Of a stretch of DNA of 64,000 nucleotides, positions 62,416 through 64,000 are shown in pieces. This DNA comes from Cellulosimicrobium sp. Marseille-Q4280 (GTDB lineage: Bacteria > Actinomycetota > Actinomycetes > Actinomycetales > Cellulomonadaceae). The translations under genes and the position numbers were made by a program. The notes beneath the pieces were generated by a model. The model had not been told where the DNA came from. It ran no database searches and worked only from the letters and a program-made list of their open reading frames with translations. Within the stretch, counting starts at the first letter, position 1. Each line of letters starts with the position of its first letter. The DNA is taken from assembly GCF_943181405.1 (NCBI RefSeq), contig NZ_CALPBY010000008.1:1-64000 (forward strand), written 5' to 3'.

Positions 62416-63527
62416 CCGACACCGGGCCCTCCCCGCGCACGCGCCCGCCGGCGATGGCCGACGTCGCGCGCCTCGCGGGCGTGTCACACCAGACGGTCTC
62501 GCGCGTCCTCAACGAGCACCCCAGCGTGCGGCCCGAGACGCGGGACCGCGTGCTCGACGCGATCGCGACGCTCGGCTACCGGCGCAACAGCGCGGCGCGC
62601 GCGCTCGTGACGATGCGCTCGGGCACGGTCGGCGTGGTGACGACGGGATCGGCGCTGTACGGGCCGACGTCGACCCTCATCGCGGTCGAGGAGGCCGCGC
62701 GCGAGCAGGGGTACTTCGTGAGCGTCGCGACGATCCGCCGCTACGACGCCGACACGATGCACCGCGTGCTCGAGCACTTCATGGACCAGGGCGTCGAGGG
62801 CATCGTCGTCATCGCACCGCAGTCGGACGTCGCGGACGCGGTCGACTCGTTCCGCGCGCCGGTGCCCGTGATCATGATCGCGGCGCGCGACCACCCGGGC
62901 GTCGAGGACGAGGCCCCGAGCGGCGAGAGCGGGACCCCCGCGGCACAGGACGCGCGGCGTCGTCCCGGTGCCGCGGGCCTCGTCCTGCCCATCGCGGTCG
63001 ACCAGCGGCTCGGGGCCCGCCTCGCGACGGAGCACCTGCTGGGCCTCGGCCACGCGACCGTCGTGCACCTGTCCGGACCGCTCGACTGGTTCGACGCGCG
63101 CGAGCGCGAGACCGGGTGGCGGCGTGCCCTCGAGGACCGCGGCGCGCCGGTCACCGAGCCGATCCGTGGCGACTGGTCCTCGGACCGCGGGTACGCCGTC
63201 GGGCGCGAGCTCGCGGCCGACCTGCGCGCGGGCAGGGGGCCGACGGCGGTCTTCGCCGGCAACGACCAGCTCGCGCTCGGCCTGCTGCGCGCGTTCTGGG
63301 AGTCGGGCGTGCGCGTGCCGCGGGACGTGTCGGTCGTGGGGTTCGACGACGTCGCGGGCGCCGGGCACTTCATCCCGCCCCTGACGACGGTGCGCCAGCC
63401 GTTCGCGGCGCTGGGGCGCCGCTGCATGGCGCTCATGCTCGACGCGTTCGCGGGCGCGCAGGTGCGCCCCGTCTCCATCCCGCCCGAGCTGGTCGTGCGC
63501 GAGAGCACCACGAGCCCTCGCGGCTGA
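62412..63527 (+). CDS. LacI-family regulator, probably of the downstream pentose genes
   Basis: A 371-aa LacI/GalR regulator. The helix-turn-helix/hinge is MADVARLAGVSHQTVSRVLNEHP (in part) and YRRNSAARALVTMRSGTVGVV. The effector domain shows VEGIVVIAPQSDVA, LVLPIAVDQRLGARLATEHLLGLGHATVVHLSG, FAGNDQLALGLLRAFWESG and VSVVGFDDVAGAGHF. An acidic/Gly-rich insertion of about 30 residues sits after MIAARDHP. It overlaps the proC stop and is followed 44 bp later by a near-perfect LacI palindrome and a FGGY kinase gene, its likely target. Confidence 0.92.
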   Translation: MTDTGPSPRTRPPAMADVARLAGVSHQTVSRVLNEHPSVRPETRDRVLDAIATLGYRRNSAARALVTMRSGTVGVVTTGSALYGPTSTLIAVEEAAREQGYFVSVATIRRYDADTMHRVLEHFMDQGVEGIVVIAPQSDVADAVDSFRAPVPVIMIAARDHPGVEDEAPSGESGTPAAQDARRRPGAAGLVLPIAVDQRLGARLATEHLLGLGHATVVHLSGPLDWFDARERETGWRRALEDRGAPVTEPIRGDWSSDRGYAVGRELAADLRAGRGPTAVFAGNDQLALGLLRAFWESGVRVPRDVSVVGFDDVAGAGHFIPPLTTVRQPFAALGRRCMALMLDAFAGAQVRPVSIPPELVVRESTTSPRG

Positions 63528-63571
63528 GGAGCCGGTCGCCCCGTTTCGGCGAGGAGGTTGGCCTCTCGCCG

Positions 63572-63585
63572 TGTGAGCGCTAACA
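63572..63585. promoter_or_regulatory. LacI-type operator before the FGGY kinase gene
   Basis: TGTGAGCGCTAACA is a 14-bp palindrome with one mismatched pair (TGTNAGCGCTNACA) and the central CG expected of LacI/GalR sites. It lies 57 bp upstream of the kinase ATG and 44 bp after the LacI stop. Confidence 0.7.
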
Positions 63586-63641
63586 TTCACGACAACATGC
63601 ACGACGACCGAGGCGCGCCGCAGCGACGAGGAGCAGCAGCA

Positions 63642-64000
63642 ATGAGGCAGCAGGACGACGTCAGCGACCTTCGGGCCGCGGTCATCGCGGGGGAGACCGC
63701 GCTCGGCATCGAGCTCGGCTCGACGCGGATCAAGGCGTGCCTCGTGGCCGCCGACGGCACGCCGCTCGCGAGCGGGAGCCACGCGTGGGAGAACCAGCTC
63801 GAGGGGCGCACGTGGACGTACTCGCTCGACGCCGTCGAGGCGGGGATGCGCGAGTGCTACGCGCAGCTCGTCGCCGACGTCGAGGAGCGGTACGGCGTGC
63901 GGCCCACGACGTTCGGGGCGCTCGGGGTCTCGGCGATGATGCACGGCTACCTCGCGTTCGACGCGGACGACGCGCTCCTCGTCCCGTTCCGCACGTGGCG
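63642..64000 (+). CDS. FGGY-family carbohydrate kinase, probably ribulokinase type (runs off the window)
   Basis: Only the first 119 codons are present. The N-terminal phosphate loop is ALGIELGSTRIKACLV, followed by WENQLEGRTWTYSLDAVEAGM and the substrate-side segment LGVSAMMHGYLAFD and LLVPFRTWR. The GSTRIKA and FRTWR features belong to the non-classical FGGY group that replaces AraB as L-ribulokinase in several actinobacteria and Bacteroidetes. ATG 63642 has GGAG 9 bp upstream. With an upstream LacI gene and operator, araD and araA would be expected beyond the window. Confidence 0.8.
   Translation, partial: MRQQDDVSDLRAAVIAGETALGIELGSTRIKACLVAADGTPLASGSHAWENQLEGRTWTYSLDAVEAGMRECYAQLVADVEERYGVRPTTFGALGVSAMMHGYLAFDADDALLVPFRTW

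Overview
The window is chromosomal DNA of a very high-GC (about 73-75 percent) Gram-positive actinobacterium. The gene set (xylAB under a ROK regulator, an Rv2747-type argA, a radA-disA pair, an ScfR/RamB-type regulator beside pckG, large secreted multidomain carbohydrate-active proteins) fits the Cellulomonadaceae/Promicromonosporaceae, such as a Cellulosimicrobium-like organism. That placement is inference from gene content. No rRNA, tRNA, CRISPR array, prophage or insertion sequence was found.

Layout. 0.2-4.4 kb: xylose module, a ROK repressor divergent from xylA-xylB, closed by a strong hairpin. 4.4-12.4 kb: housekeeping and small regulators: trmL, a free-standing GyrB-like ATPase domain, a YCII/ECF sigma pair, a SnoaL-like protein, a LysR/EamA divergent pair, an SMP-30 protein, and trpS preceded by a Trp-Trp-Trp leader peptide and attenuator-like hairpins. 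12.4-18.2 kb: GPP34 protein, ABC-2 exporter, NarL-type two-component system, and a membrane/PRC-barrel pair. 18.3-27.1 kb: pckG divergent from an ScfR/RamB-type regulator, a HEAT-repeat protein, an AraC/DUF1761 pair, an S33 peptidase, a stress-type flavin-binding protein and a zinc-free MDR reductase. 27.3-33.3 kb: glpD-glpF-glpK divergent from a SorC-family regulator, then argA.

33.3-64 kb is dominated by sugar acquisition, most simply read as arabinan/arabinoside use. It holds a LacI repressor divergent from a three-gene ABC importer whose operon ends in a GH127 beta-L-arabinofuranosidase. It also holds three very large secreted proteins: an MGH1-type glycosidase, a PQQ-sugar-dehydrogenase-like propeller fused to PKD, CBM and two isomerase-like TIM barrels, and a GH43 enzyme. 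At the right edge proC-lacI precede a FGGY kinase of ribulokinase type behind a LacI-type operator. Interspersed genes are mutY, radA-disA, a K+ channel and small membrane proteins. The three giant secreted proteins share a C-terminal module of about 90 residues, and two of them share a 16-bp upstream motif, which suggests common export/anchoring and common regulation.

Two stretches look technically unreliable: a poly-G run near base 35-54, and a T-free, poly-G/poly-C segment at about 47034-47201 that destroys the 3' end of the MGH1-type gene. Alignments and repeat identities quoted here were made by eye.
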